Shown: one piece after another, positions 34,967 to 45,790 of the stretch | Numbering within the stretch: the stretch's first letter is position 1 | Layout: the number at the start of each line of letters is the position of its first letter | Assembly: GCA_037693485.1 (NCBI GenBank) | Contig: CM075351.1 | Span: 73,868,001 to 73,932,000 of the forward strand | Source of the DNA: Kitagawia praeruptora | Lineage: Eukaryota; Streptophyta; Magnoliopsida; Apiales; Apiaceae | Direction: 5' to 3' | DNA length: 64,000 nucleotides | The notes under the pieces: generated by a model | Databases searched by the model: none | Told to the model about the DNA's origin: nothing | What the model saw: the letters and a program-made list of their open reading frames with translations, nothing else | Program-made: the position numbers and the translations under genes

Positions 34967-35245
34967 TGACAGGATCACTAACCTATGCTAGAACTAATTA
35001 CAGAATTTTAAGAAGATAAGAAAGAAAAGAACAGATTTAGAGAGAAGAATAGAAAGAGAAGTTAGAGAAGAGAGAATTGCATAATTTCATTTCCAAAAAC
35101 TACTTCTTACAGTTACTACCACCACTATAAATACTCCTTAATTTAAATAAAGTAAAACAAATATAAAACAATTACAACTAAAATATAGCAACTGCCCACT
35201 ACTGAATAACTGTTATACTCCTGCTTCCCATTTGTGACTATACCA
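34967..35245 (-). repeat. Probable 3' LTR of the chromovirus
   Basis: Read on the minus strand, TGGTATAGTCAC...GATCCTGTCA, 279 bp, directly after a GAGGAGA purine stretch that follows the pol stop by about 25 bases. The partner LTR is outside the window, so borders are inferred from TG...CA and position. Confidence 0.5.
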
Positions 35246-35276
35246 TCTCCTCAAATTGATTCTTGTCCTCAAGAAT

Positions 35277-35513
35277 CTAAACGACAGAGAGTTTTTCAAG
35301 AATATGAGCTGGATACCGTTTCTTGATTTTGTCCCAGTCCTCCCAAGTTGCGTCATCGGAATTTAGCCCTTCCCACCGTAGTAAGACCTGAATTCCCATT
35401 CGATTATCTTTCTTAAAAACCTTGCGATCAAGAATAGCAATGGGATTACGAAGTAACTGACCATCTGTGCCAACTGGAGGAAGGGTTGGTTCTACTACAT
35501 CCGCCTGACCCAC
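35277..35513 (-). pseudogene. Chromodomain end of chromovirus pol
   Basis: Minus-strand codons from 35513 to the stop at 35277 give a C-terminal chromodomain: NPIAILDRK, then VLLRWEGL, then ATWEDWD and a KKRYP end. This is the usual layout behind the integrase of chromoviruses, where the domain guides insertion to chromatin marks. The frame is cut at its 5' side by the Retand element and continues at 46473-46584. The Met seen near the start is only a chance codon. No stop or shift is present in this piece. Confidence 0.85.
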
Positions 35514-36028
35514 TGATATGGGCTAAAAGTAAGCCCTAAGACACATTTAATGTGGCATTAATTAGACCTAGAATGGTCCAAACGTGGGGCCCACCAGATG
35601 GGCCCAAACCCTAACTATAATATTAATTTCGTAATTAATGTTAGGGGTAATAAACAGCCCAGCAAATAAAAGTCAAACAAGAATATGATTCTTGTCTGAC
35701 TTAGCCTCCAAGATACATATTCTAACATGGAAACTGATTCATACATGGAAGGAGACTGGAACCTTCTTCTAGTCGGTGACTTGCCCACCAAGTCACCAAA
35801 CCCTACTACGATTTTAGGGCTTCTCAGCCTATATAAAGGGTCTGACCCCTCATCCTAGAACTACGTTTTTTGGCTTGATTCTCTAATACAGAGATACGTA
35901 GGCATTCTGTGAAGACCGATCAGTCTCGAACGCAGAAGCAGCCATAAAAGCACGAAGCTCACGAACCCTAGCCTTAAATACACAAACCCTAGCCGCAATA
36001 ATTTAAACCTAGTTTTTATTCCACAACA
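35514..36028 (+). repeat. 5' LTR, Retand-like element
   Basis: 515 bp, TGATATGG...CCACAACA. TATATAAA at 35830-35837 is a likely core promoter, about 230 bp before the gag start. Confidence 0.95.
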
Positions 36029-36030
36029 TT

Positions 36031-36046
36031 TGGCGCCGTCTGTGGG
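36031..36046 (+). promoter_or_regulatory. Primer-binding site, Retand-like element
   Basis: TGGCGCCGTCTGTGGG starts two bases after the LTR, the usual place and sequence for many Tat-lineage elements. I have not matched it to a particular tRNA. Confidence 0.8.
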
Positions 36047-36061
36047 AAGAAGACATCAACC

Positions 36062-39000
36062 ATGGTTCAAACACGAAGAACTGCTCCAGGCGCTACAGAG
36101 CCAATCGCTACCGAGGCCCTACCTCTTAGCTCTGCTCCGCCCCTTGCTGAGCAAGTACCTCCGGCATCCGGAACTATCGTTTCGTACCAAGTTTCTCAAC
36201 CCTTAGGGACGACTACCCATGTTGAGAGTACGCTACCTCCGATCATCCACACAGTTCCAGGGACTAACCCCCCTCGGACGGGGATTTCTTCTCTGATTGT
36301 AGGTCCCAACAACCTTACACGAGGGGTTCAGATCCATACTACGGATCTCCCCATAAGCACCAATCCAACATATGGGATGTCCAATTACGGAGCTGGACCG
36401 AGTGGGCATGCCCTGTATATTCGAGATCGAGATTATCGCGATTTTTCTGGTCCTTATTCAGATGAATCATCTTCTGACGATGATTACGAGCGTGATGAAG
36501 CCCCAAGGAGGCGACGTGCAAGTAAAGAGCCTATGGGGAGAACTCGAACTATCCATGATGGACTCACTTCAACAGTTGCTGAGAGGATCAAGGCTTATGA
36601 AGCCGAGATCTTAAAGTTAAAGGAAGATATGGCCAGGGAGCAAGCCAGATCAAATCTGACTTTGCCACCTCCCACGTCAGGACCGATTCCCTTCATAGAT
36701 CTGGAGAGACCTCTAAGGAGGCAAAGAAGGACTACCGTCCCACCTGAAAGAACTACAAGGGTGGAAACCCCTAAAAGCAACCCTAAGGATCTGATGCCAC
36801 TTGGGGACCCTGATGATCCCACACCTCCGTTTACTGAAGACGTGATGAATGCTCATATCTCAAAGAAGTTTAAGATGCCAACAATCAAAGCTTATGATGG
36901 AATGGGTGATCCTGCCAACCACGTTAGAACGTTCTCAAACGCACTGCTATTGCAGCCTGCAAGTGACGCTTTGAAGTGTAGGGCTTTCCCTCAAACTTTG
37001 TCAGGCATGGCTCAAAGATGGTATAGTCGGCTTCCTGCAAACTCGATTGGTTCCTTTAAGGAGTTGAGTGCTGCCTTCATTAGTCAGTTTATCAGCGGAA
37101 GAACGCATGAGAAAAGCTCTGCATCTCTTATGTATGTGGTACAAGGGAAGAGCGAAAGTCTGAGAGACTACCTTAAGAGGTTCACCAAGGAGACTCTGAA
37201 CATCACTGATCTGGACAATAAGGTTGCAATGGTAGCCTTGGAGCACGGTACCACCGACTTATACTTTAAGAGATCGTTGGCAAAACATCCCCCGGAGAAT
37301 ATGGCTGATCTCCAACGAAGGGCTGACAAGTACATCAAGGCCGAGGATAGCACGAAGAAGGAGGTCACATTAGGCAATGGTCAGGGAAACAATGATACAA
37401 AAAAGCGTAAGCAAGGGCAGGAGTACGATGCTAGGGACAAGTATCCCCGAACCAGCAAGGACTCTGATTCGCCACCAAAAAAGAACTTGGGACCAAGATT
37501 CTCTGACTATGCAAGGTTGAATGCCCCTAGAAGTCAAATCTTGTTGGAAATTGAGAAGGATAAAGACTTCCGATGGCCGAAGCCACTCAGGGGAGACCCC
37601 GCAAAGAGGAATAAGGATCAGTACTGTAGGTTCCACCGAGATGTAGGACATGACACGGATGATTGCAGACAGTTGAAGGACGAGATTGAATTCTTGATCC
37701 GTAAAGGAAAGCTGAACAATTTCACAAAGGGTGGAGATCATGGAACCCAAAGAGGGGATTACAACAGGAGAAACAATGACAGGAGGGATAACGATCGTGA
37801 CCGCAACACGCAGCCCCGAGGGCCAGTTATCAACATGATCTGGGGAGGCCCAACAGCGGCTGGTACAACCCGCAATTCTCGAAAGGCATACGCAAGAGAA
37901 GTGATGCATATTGTGGGAGAGGCCCCGAAGCGTGCTAGAACAGAAACCGTGATTGGTTTTGATGACTCTGATCTGGAAGGGGTGAAATTCCCCCATGATG
38001 ACCCATTAGTTATAACCCCTGTGATTGGGAACTCGGAGGTAAAACGAGTCTTGATAGACAATGGGGCTTCTGTTGACATTCTGTTTCATGATGCGTTTGT
38101 GAAGATGGGATATACCGATTCTCAGCTAACTCCGACTAACATGCCTATTTATGGGTTCAATGGGGTTGAGTCCAAGGTCGAGGGTACTATCCAGTTACCC
38201 GTGACAATCGGGCAGGAACCTAAGGAAGCTACTCAAATGCTAAACTTTCTGGTAATTAAGGCAGCCTCGACTTATAACGCAATCCTGGGAAGGACTGGAC
38301 TTCATGCGTTCAAGGCTGTTGCCTCAACATATCACATGAAGATTAAGTTTCCAACCCGAAACGGGGTTGGAGAACAGAAAGGCGACCAGAAGATGGCAAG
38401 AAGTTGTTATGTGTCCGCCCTAAGAGCTGATGGAGTCGGGGGGCAGGTACTCCCAATTGAAGACATGGATGTCCGTAGTGATGATGAACAGCGAGGAAAG
38501 CCAGCAGAGGATTTAATACCCGTCCCTCTAGAGCTGAGCGACCCGGAGAAGGTTACATACATAGGAGCATCTTTGAGGGAACCCCTGAAGGGCGAATTGA
38601 TAGCGTTCTTGCAAGAGAATAGCGATGTGTTTGCTTGGACAGCAGCAGACATGCCAGGGATTGACCCCCAACTTATAACTCATAGGTTGAACGTCGATCC
38701 TGAACGGAAGAAAATAAAGCAGAAAAAGAGGAATTTTGCTCCTGAAAGGCAAGAGGCCATTAAGCAAGAAGTTGATAAGCTTTTGGAAGCTGGGTTCATT
38801 GAGGAGATTCAGTTCCCTGAATGGTTGGCTAATCCCGTCATGGTCAAGAAAGCGAATGGAAAATGGAGAATGTGCATCGACTTCACAGATTTGAACGATG
38901 CATGTCCAAAGGATTGTTTCCCTCTACCAAGGATTGATACCCTAATAGATGCTACAGCTGGACACGAGATGTTAAGTTTCATGGATGGTTTCAGCGGATA

Positions 39001-41764
39001 CAATCAGATTAAGATGCACAAGGACGACATTCCTAAGGTATCTTTCATAACCGACTTTGGTGTTTTCTGCTATCTTGTTATGGCTTTTGGTCTGAAGAAT
39101 GCAGGAGCTACCTACCAACGATTGGTGAATAAGATATTCGCCCATCTGATTGGAAAAACCATGGAGGTCTATGTTGATGACATGTTAGTCAAGAGCCTAC
39201 TCAAGGCAGATCATATAAGGCACCTCAGAGAGGCATTTGAAGTGCTAAGGCACCATAAGATGATGCTAAATCCAGCAAAGTGTGCTTTTGGTGTTGGATC
39301 GGGAAAATTTTTGGGGCTGATGGTTTCCAAGAGAGGCATAGAGGCCAACCCGGACAAGATTAAGGCTATTTTGGACATGGAGTCACCCCGCTCAATACGA
39401 GATGTACAGAAATTAACTGGCCGGGTTGCGGCCTTAGGAAGGTTCATCTCCAAGTCTGGTGACAAATGCTTGCCTTTCTTTCAGGCATTAAAAAAGGTGA
39501 AAAATTTTGAGTGGACCACAGAGAGCCAGGAGGCCTTTGAACAGTTGAAGAAATACATGGCTGAAGCCCCGTTGTTGGCCAAACCTAATCCTGGAGAGAT
39601 TCTCTACCTATACCTGGCGGTATCCGAACAAGCATTGAGTGCTGTTCTAGTCAAAGAGGAAAAGAAAGTTCAGAAACCCATCTACTATGTGAGTAAGGTG
39701 TTGTATGGGGCGGAATTGAATTACTCTCCCATTGAGAAGTTTGCATTGGCATTAATCACTGCTTCAAGGAAATTGAGACCGTACTTTCAGGCTCACAAAA
39801 TCGAAGTCTTGACAGACCAACAGTTGAGGAGCATATTGCACAGTCCGAAAGCAAGTGGAAGATTGATCAAATGGGCTATAGAACTTGGAGAGTTTGATAT
39901 CAAGTATAAGCCTCGGACAGCCATCAAGGCTCAGGCATTGGCTGACTTCGTGGTTGAATGCACTATTGACAACCAAGAAGTCGGGGGGCAGGAGATGATA
40001 ACCACCCCTGAGAACGAGGATAAAGGTGAAGAACTTATAACTGGTCAGAAGGAATATTGGGTGCTCTATTTTGATGGAGCATCAAAAACAAAATCTAGTG
40101 GTGCAGGTTTAGTTCTGCAAAGCCCCGATGGGTTCACAGTTGAGTACGCTTTGAAGTTGGACTTTCCAACAACCAACAATGAAGCTGAGTATGAAGCCCT
40201 GATAGCCGGATTAGGCTTGGCCAGAATCATGAGGGTCAAGAATCTCAAAGTATGTGGAGATTCGAGACTGGTGGTCTCACAAGTGAATGGCGAGTTTGAA
40301 GCCAAGGATGAGACTATGGCAAAATACCTGAGAGTCGTGAAGGCTGTTATGACTCAGTTTGAAGAATGCTATGTGGAACACATTCCGAGAGAGGAGAACG
40401 CTAAGGCCGATGCCTTATCTAAATTTGCTTCTTCTGAAATTGAGAACTATGCAGGTAGTGTTTACTTCCAGGTCTTGAAGGCCCCGACCATCAACTCTAA
40501 GTTGGTAGCACCTATCGATGTGGGAAGCTGTTGGATAGATCCTATTAAAGCTCATCTAGAAACTGGATGGCTTCCAGACAATGCCTTGGAGGCACGAAAA
40601 TTGTCAGTAAGAGCATTGAGATATGCCTTGATTGAAGGCATCTTATACAAGAGATCGTTTGTCATCCCGTACTTGAAGTGCCTAAGGCCCCAAGAGGCAA
40701 GAGAAGCGTTGGAGGAAGTTCATGGAGGGATCTGTGGGCAGCACTTGGGGGGCAGAGCCCTAGCTCACAAGATTACCCGCCTGGGATTCTATTGGCCAGA
40801 GATGTTGGCGGATGCCCAGGACTATGTCAAGAAGTGTGACAGATGTCAAAAGCACGCTCCAATTGTAAGGCAACCGCCTGAGATGTTAACTTCGATCAAT
40901 TCTCCCATCCCGTTTGCAATGTGGGGAATGGACATATTAGGTCCTTTCCCTATGGCTTCGGCACAGAGGAAGTTTCTGATAGTCGCCATTGACTACTTCA
41001 CCAAGTGGATTGAGGCTAAACCTTTAGCCAAGATAACCACCAAACAAGTTTCCCAGTTCTTTTGGGAGAACATAATTTGTAGATATGGAATCCCGCGAAT
41101 TCTTGTGACAGATAATGGGACACAATTTAACAATGAGGAATTCAAGAAGTATTGTGAGGAAAATGCTATTGAGCTTCGTTTTACCTCAGTGGCCCATCCG
41201 CAAGCGAATGGGCAGGCCGAGGTGGCCAATCGAATTATCCTGGATGGACTAAAGAAAAGGGTCGAGCGCTCAAGAAACACTTGGGTGGATGAGCTGCTAC
41301 CTATACTCTGGGCTTATCGCACTACTTGTAAAGTAACTACCGGAGCGACCCCGTTTTTGTTAGCTTATGGAGCTGAGGCTGTTGTGCCGCTGGAAATCAT
41401 GCAGGCATCACCTCGAGTTGAGGCATATGAACCTGAGGCTAATAAAGAAGGCATGAGGCTCGCTCTAGATCTGATTGATGAAGTTAGAGATGAGGCAAAC
41501 GCCAGAAATGCGGAGCATCAAAAGAAAGCGTCTTTCTATTACAACCACAGGGTTAAGGAGAGGTTCTTTCAGCAAGGTGACTTGGTTCTCAGGAAGATTG
41601 AAGCTTCTGGAGTTGGCCAGAAAGGGAAATTAGCCCCCAACTGGGAAGGACCATATCGAGTCAGAAGGACTCTAGGACGAGGATCATACAAGTTGGAGAC
41701 CTTAGATGGGAATGAAGTGCCCCGAACTTGGCATGCTCTGAACTTGAAGATTTATTATGTATAA
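36062..41764 (+). CDS. Gag-Pol polyprotein, Tat lineage, 1900 aa
   Basis: One uninterrupted frame from ATG 36062. Order: disordered N-terminus; capsid-like Gag (about residues 270-450); zinc-knuckle-like CRFHRDVGHDTDDC (about 525); aspartic protease with DNGASVDIL (about 663); reverse transcriptase with FMDGFSGYNQ (about 973) and YVDDML (about 1036); first RNase H (about 1180-1300); a second RNase H starting YWVLYFDGAS (about 1330), the extra domain that marks Tat elements; integrase with HHCC zinc finger (about 1550-1590), catalytic core WGMDILGPF...TDNGTQF (about 1620-1740) and a short tail without chromodomain. Gag and Pol share one frame, so processing would rest on the protease. No lesion is seen; the product should be functional if expressed. 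Confidence 0.97.
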   Translation: MVQTRRTAPGATEPIATEALPLSSAPPLAEQVPPASGTIVSYQVSQPLGTTTHVESTLPPIIHTVPGTNPPRTGISSLIVGPNNLTRGVQIHTTDLPISTNPTYGMSNYGAGPSGHALYIRDRDYRDFSGPYSDESSSDDDYERDEAPRRRRASKEPMGRTRTIHDGLTSTVAERIKAYEAEILKLKEDMAREQARSNLTLPPPTSGPIPFIDLERPLRRQRRTTVPPERTTRVETPKSNPKDLMPLGDPDDPTPPFTEDVMNAHISKKFKMPTIKAYDGMGDPANHVRTFSNALLLQPASDALKCRAFPQTLSGMAQRWYSRLPANSIGSFKELSAAFISQFISGRTHEKSSASLMYVVQGKSESLRDYLKRFTKETLNITDLDNKVAMVALEHGTTDLYFKRSLAKHPPENMADLQRRADKYIKAEDSTKKEVTLGNGQGNNDTKKRKQGQEYDARDKYPRTSKDSDSPPKKNLGPRFSDYARLNAPRSQILLEIEKDKDFRWPKPLRGDPAKRNKDQYCRFHRDVGHDTDDCRQLKDEIEFLIRKGKLNNFTKGGDHGTQRGDYNRRNNDRRDNDRDRNTQPRGPVINMIWGGPTAAGTTRNSRKAYAREVMHIVGEAPKRARTETVIGFDDSDLEGVKFPHDDPLVITPVIGNSEVKRVLIDNGASVDILFHDAFVKMGYTDSQLTPTNMPIYGFNGVESKVEGTIQLPVTIGQEPKEATQMLNFLVIKAASTYNAILGRTGLHAFKAVASTYHMKIKFPTRNGVGEQKGDQKMARSCYVSALRADGVGGQVLPIEDMDVRSDDEQRGKPAEDLIPVPLELSDPEKVTYIGASLREPLKGELIAFLQENSDVFAWTAADMPGIDPQLITHRLNVDPERKKIKQKKRNFAPERQEAIKQEVDKLLEAGFIEEIQFPEWLANPVMVKKANGKWRMCIDFTDLNDACPKDCFPLPRIDTLIDATAGHEMLSFMDGFSGYNQIKMHKDDIPKVSFITDFGVFCYLVMAFGLKNAGATYQRLVNKIFAHLIGKTMEVYVDDMLVKSLLKADHIRHLREAFEVLRHHKMMLNPAKCAFGVGSGKFLGLMVSKRGIEANPDKIKAILDMESPRSIRDVQKLTGRVAALGRFISKSGDKCLPFFQALKKVKNFEWTTESQEAFEQLKKYMAEAPLLAKPNPGEILYLYLAVSEQALSAVLVKEEKKVQKPIYYVSKVLYGAELNYSPIEKFALALITASRKLRPYFQAHKIEVLTDQQLRSILHSPKASGRLIKWAIELGEFDIKYKPRTAIKAQALADFVVECTIDNQEVGGQEMITTPENEDKGEELITGQKEYWVLYFDGASKTKSSGAGLVLQSPDGFTVEYALKLDFPTTNNEAEYEALIAGLGLARIMRVKNLKVCGDSRLVVSQVNGEFEAKDETMAKYLRVVKAVMTQFEECYVEHIPREENAKADALSKFASSEIENYAGSVYFQVLKAPTINSKLVAPIDVGSCWIDPIKAHLETGWLPDNALEARKLSVRALRYALIEGILYKRSFVIPYLKCLRPQEAREALEEVHGGICGQHLGGRALAHKITRLGFYWPEMLADAQDYVKKCDRCQKHAPIVRQPPEMLTSINSPIPFAMWGMDILGPFPMASAQRKFLIVAIDYFTKWIEAKPLAKITTKQVSQFFWENIICRYGIPRILVTDNGTQFNNEEFKKYCEENAIELRFTSVAHPQANGQAEVANRIILDGLKKRVERSRNTWVDELLPILWAYRTTCKVTTGATPFLLAYGAEAVVPLEIMQASPRVEAYEPEANKEGMRLALDLIDEVRDEANARNAEHQKKASFYYNHRVKERFFQQGDLVLRKIEASGVGQKGKLAPNWEGPYRVRRTLGRGSYKLETLDGNEVPRTWHALNLKIYYV

Positions 41765-42176
41765 GCCTTCCTAGTAAGGACTTGGCTTTTAGCTATTTAT
41801 TAATAAAAGTAGAAATAAGGTTCGATGAAACCATTCCAGGGACTAGTACCCCGAGTAGGACCATAGTATCTATGTAAGGGTTGAACCCTCTTTCGAGATA
41901 TCAATGCAAATCTGTTTTCCTTTCTATGATTCTATGTTTTGTTTATGTACCAAGCACCTGTTGAGTGCAAGTCTGGAAAGATCAAGTACTGAAAGTAAAT
42001 AAGCATATGAATAAAGGAAACAGATACATAAATAAAACGCCCTGAAGGGCCATGGTTTAAGTTAAGTTACAACACACGAATAAAAGTTAGGTCCCGAAGG
42101 ACATTGACTAAAAGATGATAAAATAAAGCCACAAACGGCTAGATAAAGGCCGTGCAAGGCCATAGGGGAACCCATC
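41765..42176. other. Gap between convergent gag-pol and antisense gene
   Basis: No ORF of note. It would hold the 3' end of the antisense transcript. Three short GAAGGGCCAT / GAAGGACATT / GCAAGGCCAT-like segments recur between 42043 and 42163. Confidence 0.5.
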
Positions 42177-44298
42177 CTACTTAGTTGGGGATTCTTCCTC
42201 GCTGCTCTCCTCGCCCGACTCCTCCTCACCTGAATCCTCTTCTTCGCCGGACTCTTCACCTGAAGTTTCTTCCTCGGCTTGATCAACGACCGCCATAGGT
42301 TGAGTGGTAGTCTCCACATCTTCGGTTTCCTCCTCCCCGGAGGATGAAGTCGAACTGTCTTCGTTACGGATCACCCTCTTGCCTGGGATCGGTTGTCGAA
42401 CAACTCCAACTTTCCTGGCAGGCGGGGGCTTCTTTCCACGGGATCCCGAAGAACTTGAGTCTTGACTAGCAGCTGGAGGACGCCTCCTGGATCCCGAAGA
42501 TCTACGGCTACCTTTAGAGCCTGAACCTGATGCTTGGGGAACAATCCTGGTTCCCGATCCAGAGGCAAGGTTTGCACGGTCCTCGTCACCCGCAGTCCAG
42601 AAAGGGCAAGGAAAATCAGAGGGGATAACCACTGAGGGATGTTTGCTACTTACAGCATTGATTGCCTTGTCCCAACCAACAGACATGTTGTAAGGACGTA
42701 CCTCATCATCATGATCATCAATGAACTTTAGAAACTCTTCAGATTTATGATATGCCTTAATCAATTTGTTAGCATCATTCATCTTCTTTTGAGCCAAGGA
42801 GGCAAGTTGCTTTCGGGAGGATAAGGCATCCGCTTCGGCATGGGTAACCTGAGAATGCAGGTCGTCAATCTCTTCCTGGAACCTAGCTGAGTCAGTCTTC
42901 AAGGATATATTCTCATCCCTGAAAGCCAGGCCTTGGGTACAGACAGCTTGGAAGAAGGCATTAGCCTACAACCAAAGTTCACAAAGCATAAGGAATGTGA
43001 AAGAGGTAAATCATACCAGAATCGGTAGGAAAAGTATCTTACCTGATACAAGGCTTGGGAGCCCAGAAGTTGATTCTCATTCATTTTGTCCCCAGCAAGT
43101 AAGGACAGTCTATCAGGAGGAGTAACAGAAAGCTTCGACCAGTCTAGGGATAGTTCAGGACTCCCAGAAACCGAGTCTTGTTCGCATATACCCCAGGATG
43201 GCATAAAGGGGGTTCTGATACTTCCACGGGATCTTTTCCCGCCTTGAGAGCAACCTTCCAAGAAGTTGGGGATCCGAGGCTTAGCGGGATTCAAAAGCTC
43301 CTCAGCTTTTTTCTTCATTCTTTGAGTCATAGACGGCTGATTCTGAGGACGGCTGTCAATCTCCTCCGCAGCTGAAACACAAAGAGAAAACACAGATATA
43401 AGAACAAACAGAGTTCATAAGAAGCTTAAGTAAGGAAATTACCCTCAACGGAAAGAAAGCTAAGGCCAGCTTCGATAAGGTTCTTTTCATTCAGAAACAT
43501 TTTATAATGGGTACTGCCATCATCGGCTAGAAGCCAATCTCGATCCTGTAACTCCGAATCATCAAGGTCGCAAATGAAGTGTTTACTATCTTGCACAACT
43601 CCGAATCTCTTGACGAAAAAGTTACCCCAATCACCGCCTTTCCATTCAAGAATTACAAACTCTCTCTCCCAGAAATGTTGGGAATATGGTAAAGAGTAAG
43701 GGTTCACCATGTGTGGAATTTTGGCCCTGTGCTTGAGACTGACCCATCCTTTCTTTTGGTCGGAAGAGTTACTGGCTATGAAGATACTTCGAAATAGTGT
43801 AGTAGTCGGGTGAATCTCCAATTGACGACATCTTATTAAAAACATAGAGATATATCTCCAAGAGTTGGGATACAACTGACAGGGATGAATCTGATACTCT
43901 GCCAGCAATCTTATGATGAAGTTATCAACGGGGAATCTGAACCCAGCATCCAGAGCACCCCAGTGGACGCAAAGCCTCTCGGGGTGCCAGTTACAGGTCC
44001 TGTCTGATGGTTTTGCGAGACGAACTTTGATAGCACTCGGAAAGTGATATGAGTCCTTTATTTTCTGGACATCTTTTTCGTTTAACTTACTGGGACTGCT
44101 AAAAGCATCTAAACTAGCACAGTTCGGGAATGTGTCCCTCATAATATTAAGAAGATCTAGTAAGGATTCAAATTTACGATCAACGAATGAAGAAGGTTTG
44201 ATTTCTTCCTTACCTTTAGCTGTCCTCATCTTACTCCTCTTTGCCATGGCTTCCATCATGGATACAGGAGGAGCCACGGGCCGGTTACCTTCTGACAT
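42177..44298 (-). CDS. Antisense three-exon gene of the Retand element, 657 aa
   Basis: Minus-strand exons 44298-43443, 43371-43043 and 42965-42177. Introns of 71 and 77 nt are GT-AG (donors GTAATT, GTAAGA; acceptors TTTCAG, TTGTAG) and phases join to 658 codons with stop. Exon 1 carries a domain resembling the plant-transposon family once named Transposase_28: LCVHWGALDAGFRFP, then CQLYPNSWRYISMFL. Exon 3 begins with a likely coiled coil (about residues 415-475) and ends in a basic Ser/Arg stretch and an acidic Ser/Glu tail. I chose the ATG at 44298 because the 34 upstream codons overlap the probable promoter. Extra antisense ORFs are reported in Tat elements; their role is unknown. The two short introns and clean frames argue for real expression. 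Confidence 0.82.
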
Positions 44299-44400
44299 CT
44301 TGATTACAAAGCTGGAACTTGATCTTGAAACTTGAAGGCTAGAGAGCTTAAGAATTTGAAAACCCAGAAATGAAGAAGTGAATGAAATGAAAGCTACCAC

Positions 44401-44420
44401 ACTTCTTTTATAAAAGAAGT
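44401..44420. promoter_or_regulatory. Palindromic TATA box of the antisense gene
   Basis: The 20 bases ACTTCTTTTATAAAAGAAGT form a perfect palindrome with TATAAAA on both strands. The minus-strand box lies about 110 bp upstream of the antisense ATG, leaving room for a start site near 44380. Its symmetry could allow transcription in both directions. Confidence 0.65.
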
Positions 44421-44780
44421 ATGACCTGCTGTAAAAGGTTGAAGTTCAGTCTGGTTCGCGTTTACAGGTCATCTATCGTTTAAAGATGAAAAAAGGACAG
44501 AAATTGCTCGTTTTATACAGAAAGGATCGTTAAAATTCAAATATGCCAAAGAAGAAATAGCTGATGTTTGAATAATATCGTCGGAAGTCACGAGTGACCA
44601 AACTGACGATCCAAAATCAAGGTCAAGTTCCTTGATCCTGAAGATAACAAAGTCATGAATGGCCAAAATGATGGTTTGAGATTCAGATCAAAGTCTTTGA
44701 TCCTCAAGATCATTAATGATTTTCACGTCTGGGTTAACTAGCTAGCCAAGAAGCAATCGACCGCGACGCACAAGGGGCCT
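44421..44780. other. Upstream region of the antisense gene
   Basis: No coding signal. TCAAAGTCTTTGATCCT and TCAAGTTCCTTGATCCT-like blocks repeat near 44623 and 44688, and GACGATCC/GACGATTC blocks recur near 44605 and 45170. Confidence 0.45.
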
Positions 44781-45030
44781 CAGCCGACCAGGTCCCGGAA
44801 GACCAGGTCCCGGCCGACCAACCTATTTTAAGGAGGGTCAGCCGACCAGGTCCCGGAAGACCAGGTCCCGGCCGACCAACCTATTTTAAGGAGGGTCAGC
44901 CGACCAGGTCCCGGAAGACCAGGTCCCGGCCGACCAACTTACTTTGGAGGGGTTCAGCCGACCAGCTTCTGAGCCTGGATCCCCCCGGTCCAGGTTCAGT
45001 TCTTGGTCCTGGATCCCTACTTTTTCAGCA
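44781..45030. repeat. 58-bp tandem repeats, cluster 1
   Basis: CAGCCGACCAGG-containing units start at 44781, 44839, 44897 and 44955 (period exactly 58). Within units, GACCAGGTCCCGG is itself repeated. The last unit runs into a CCTGGATCC...CTACTTTTTCAGC block repeated at about 45470-45523. Confidence 0.92.
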
Positions 45031-45310
45031 AATGATTTTGGACATGGTTCTCGACTTTTTCAGCGAATATCAGATGATTATCAATGTTAAAGAGAGGCCA
45101 AGGTTAGCCATGAAGGCCAAGATGAGTCATGAAGGCCAAAGTTAGCCATGAAGTCACAAGCGACCATACTGACGATTCGTAATCAAGGTCAAGACTATGG
45201 ATCCTTAGGACCATGGATGGTTTCTGATCCTAGATCCACACTCTCTATTGAAATCAAGAAGGAGTCTAAGTTCAAGTTTTTTAGGCCAATTATTGACTAG
45301 TTAGCCCTAG

Positions 45311-45525
45311 AAGAGGAATTTCAGCCAACCAAGTCCCGGAAGACCAGCTTCTGGCCGACCAGCTCCCCTGGAGGAGGGCCAGCCGACCAGCTTCTGGCCG
45401 ACCAGGTCTCAGCCGACCAGCTTTTGGCCGACCAGCCCATTTTCAGGGGGTCCAGCCGACCAGCTTCTGAACCTGGATCCCCCCCGGTCCAGGTTCAGTT
45501 CTTGGTCCTGGATCCCTACTTTTTC
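45311..45525. repeat. GACCAGCTTCTGG repeats, cluster 2
   Basis: Diverged relatives of the 58-bp units with GCCGACCAGCTT repeated about five times, followed by the same CCTGGATCC-rich block as in cluster 1. Confidence 0.85.
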
Positions 45526-45600
45526 AGTGAACTTTTAAACCTAAATCTCGACTTTTTCAGCAAATCTTGGATGATTGTTAATAATGAAAAGAGATTGAGA

Positions 45601-45790
45601 TTAGCACAGTTTAGTGCCGATTAGCACCGTTTAGTGCTGTTTAAGCACTGATTAGTGCCGGTTAGCACTGTTTAGCGCCGATTAGTGCCGTTAGTGCCAT
45701 TTGATGCCACCTAACATTGTTTAACACTGTTTAAACATTGTTTAAGGCTGATTAGCGCTGTGTAGTGCCGTTTAACACTGATTAGTGTCG
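45601..45790. repeat. ~11-bp TTAGTGCCG-type degenerate array
   Basis: Alternating GTTTAGTGCCG and ATTAGCACCG-like words over about 190 bp. These three repeat tracts make up most of the stretch between the antisense promoter and the purine tract. Confidence 0.85.

Noticed and set aside
37370..37996. 208-codon minus-strand ORF opposite Retand gag
   Set aside because: Shadow of the gag-pol frame; no domain and no splice or promoter support, unlike the antisense gene at 42177-44298.
44781..45030. CRISPR-like regular repeats
   Set aside because: The 58-bp units are contiguous without unique spacers; this is a plant retrotransposon tandem repeat.
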